Made by a program: the position numbers and the translations under genes. The notes beneath the pieces are model-generated. The model was given only the letters and a program-made list of their open reading frames with translations, did no database searches and was not told the DNA's origin. A DNA stretch of 6,706 nt from Clostridia bacterium (GTDB lineage: Bacteria > Bacillota_A > Clostridia > Oscillospirales > CAG-272), in assembly GCA_017626655.1 (NCBI GenBank), contig JAGAIH010000453.1, forward strand, positions 1 to 6,706, written 5' to 3'. This document shows positions 5,615 to 6,706 of the stretch, in pieces (the stretch's first letter is position 1; each line of letters begins with the position of its first letter).

Positions 5615-6499
5615 ATGAAAAAGATTCTTTCCGTCGCCCTCGCGGTTCTGATGCTGACCTTCGCCCTGGTCGCCTGCGACAAGCCCGGCGCCAACCTGGC
5701 CTACGGCAAGGAGTGCCTGGCCGTGGCTACCCAGCTGGATGCTCTGAACGGTCTCGTGAAGGGTGACGCAGACATCGCCGTCATCGATTCCGTCATGGCC
5801 GGCTACTACATGAAGAGCGTGGACACCTTCAAGGACTACCAGGTCCTGGAGAACGTGGTCCTGGCCGAGGAGAAGTACGGCATCGCCGCCAAGAAGGGCA
5901 ACGACGCTCTGATGGGCAAGGTCAACGAGGCCCTCATCGCTCTGGCTGACACCGAGTACAAGACCGTCGCCGACACCTACGGTCTCACCACCGAGCTGCT
6001 GGTCAAGGCTGACACCGTCAACCCCTACGCCTCCGCCACCGACGGCTCCTGGGACAAGGTTGCCGCCGACAAGAAGGTCATCATCGGCTACACCCTGTTC
6101 GCTCCCATCGCCTACAACGACGGCGACGGTGCCAACGCCCCTCTGAAGGGCTTCGACATCGATCTGGCCAAGGCCGTGTTCGCTTACCTGAACGAGAAGT
6201 ACTCCGCCGAGGTGGCCATTGAGTTCCAGATCATCGACTGGAACCAGAAGGAGTCCATGCTGGAGAACGGCTCCATCGACCTGGTCTGGAACGGCATGAC
6301 CATCACCCCCGAGCGCGAGGCTGAGATGTGCATCTCGGTCCCCTACCTGGCCAACAAGCAGGTCGCCGTCATCAAGAAGGCTGACGCCGAGAAGTACGCC
6401 GCCGCTGACGCCGCGGGCTTTGCGACCAAGGCTTCCGACGCCGTCATCATCGTGGAGAAGGGCTCCGCCGGCGAGGCTCTGGTGGCTCCCGTCGAGTGA
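5615..6499 (+). CDS. Amino-acid ABC transporter substrate-binding lipoprotein with reversed (circularly permuted) domain order
   Basis: A 294-residue lipoprotein that should capture an amino acid outside the membrane for the permease encoded next. Residues 1-20 are a signal peptide ending in the lipobox LVAC, with lipidated Cys21. ATG 5615 has GAGGA 7 nt upstream. The order is abnormal. Residues about 27-130 match the family's C-terminal half: G50-D58 with the ligand Asp (D58, aligned by eye to HisJ D161), then EKYGIAAKKGN at 86-96 and VADTYGL at 118-124. Residues about 145-294 match its N-terminal half: VIIGYTLFAPIAYND, GFDIDLAKAV at 179-188, IDW at 207-209, and TPER with the carboxylate-binding Arg (R234, HisJ R77 equivalent), ending at EKGSAGEAL and a stop. 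An ordinary SBP_bac_3 protein continues from that GSAGE helix into the part found here at the start. Key residues are kept and codon bias is strong, so it looks functional. A doubled stop (TGA TAA) closes it. Confidence 0.88.
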   Translation: MKKILSVALAVLMLTFALVACDKPGANLAYGKECLAVATQLDALNGLVKGDADIAVIDSVMAGYYMKSVDTFKDYQVLENVVLAEEKYGIAAKKGNDALMGKVNEALIALADTEYKTVADTYGLTTELLVKADTVNPYASATDGSWDKVAADKKVIIGYTLFAPIAYNDGDGANAPLKGFDIDLAKAVFAYLNEKYSAEVAIEFQIIDWNQKESMLENGSIDLVWNGMTITPEREAEMCISVPYLANKQVAVIKKADAEKYAAADAAGFATKASDAVIIVEKGSAGEALVAPVE

Positions 6500-6511
6500 T
6501 AAGAACGCCAA

Positions 6512-6539
6512 AGGGGAACTTCTTGAAAGAAGTTCCCCT
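6512..6539 (+). repeat. Intercistronic 12-bp perfect hairpin
   Basis: AGGGGAACTTCT (6512-6523) pairs perfectly with AGAAGTTCCCCT (6528-6539) around a TGAA loop, starting 13 nt after the stop of the binding-protein gene. No T-run follows, so it is not a standard terminator. The arms and the CTGGACTCCC tail resemble, from memory, a dispersed element in gut Clostridia. Here it probably protects the upstream message or reduces read-through, which would give more binding protein than permease, as in many ABC operons. Confidence 0.65.
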
Positions 6540-6635
6540 CTGGACTCCCTTCAAGAACCTTCAGAAAGGGTACTATCACATAAACGATCCCTCTGCAAGT
6601 GCAGAAATTTTGAAGTAAGGAAATCTCGCTCTCTT

Positions 6636-6706
6636 ATGAATACATGGTCTGTACTGTATGACCTGTGCATGGGCTTCGGCGTAACGCTGAAGCTTTTTGC
6701 GCTTAC
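6636..6706 (+). CDS. Amino-acid ABC transporter permease, N-terminus (partial)
   Basis: The frame opens at ATG 6636 and runs off the window after 23 complete codons. The peptide contains GFGVTLKLFALT, which matches my recollection of the cytoplasmic start and first membrane helix of HisM/GlnP-type permeases. Position directly after an amino-acid-binding lipoprotein supports this. An AAGGA (6617-6621) lies 14 nt upstream, farther than usual, so translation may be weak. No in-frame alternative start lies nearer to that site; the next ATG is codon 12. Codons such as GTA, CTT, TTT and ACG look less biased than in the two preceding genes. The protein should pair with the binding protein and an ATPase encoded beyond the window. 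Confidence 0.7.
   Translation, partial: MNTWSVLYDLCMGFGVTLKLFAL

Noticed and set aside
5609..6511. 300-codon open frame antisense to the binding-protein gene
   Set aside because: Gly/Val/Asp-rich shadow of a strongly codon-biased gene. No ribosome site or motif.
6512..6545. Hairpin as a rho-independent terminator of the binding-protein gene
   Set aside because: No T-run follows on the plus strand, and a functionally linked permease follows.

Overview
The window reads like a chromosomal segment of a high-GC, low-redundancy anaerobic Firmicute, most likely an uncultured gut Clostridia lineage of the Oscillospirales type. This rests on strong AGGAGG/AAAGGA-type Shine-Dalgarno sites, near-consensus sigma-A promoters with TGN extended -10 motifs, a Gram-positive lipoprotein binding protein, C/G-ended codons, and short palindromic intergenic elements of the kind I recall from such genomes. 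The taxonomic call is inference, since no rRNA or marker gene is present.

Layout. Positions 1-1134 (minus strand) hold the first 378 residues of a large secreted protein with a signal peptide and tandem carbohydrate-binding-like domains, probably the N-terminus of a sugar-binding component of an ABC importer. It has a good promoter at 1529-1557 and therefore a leader of about 390 nt rich in inverted repeats. Positions 1558-2008 are an A+T-rich, gene-free divergent region with several repeated words. On the plus strand, a promoter at 2009-2037 serves a PUA-domain rRNA methyltransferase of the RlmI/YwbD family (2135-3415) and probably an uncharacterised 119-residue protein (3497-3856), followed by a palindromic repeat (3871-3902) and an intrinsic terminator (3927-3951).

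A consensus promoter (3983-4011) drives a GH4 alpha-galactosidase of the MelA type (4062-5387), closed by a UUCG-loop terminator (5405-5435). A second consensus promoter (5519-5547) drives a lipoprotein amino-acid-binding protein (5615-6499), then an intercistronic hairpin (6512-6539), then the first 23 codons of an amino-acid ABC permease (6636 to the window end).

How the genes fit together. The left-hand secreted protein and the alpha-galactosidase suggest uptake and intracellular hydrolysis of alpha-galactosides, although they are separate transcription units and the link is only circumstantial. The right-hand pair is the start of a polar amino-acid ABC importer operon. The most unusual item is its binding protein. 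Its two halves are in reversed order: the family's C-terminal half comes first, directly after the lipobox, and the family's N-terminal half comes last. The two halves appear to complement each other without obvious gap or overlap, and the expected ligand residues are kept. This looks like a natural circular permutation of an SBP_bac_3 protein. An assembly or rearrangement artefact must be excluded.
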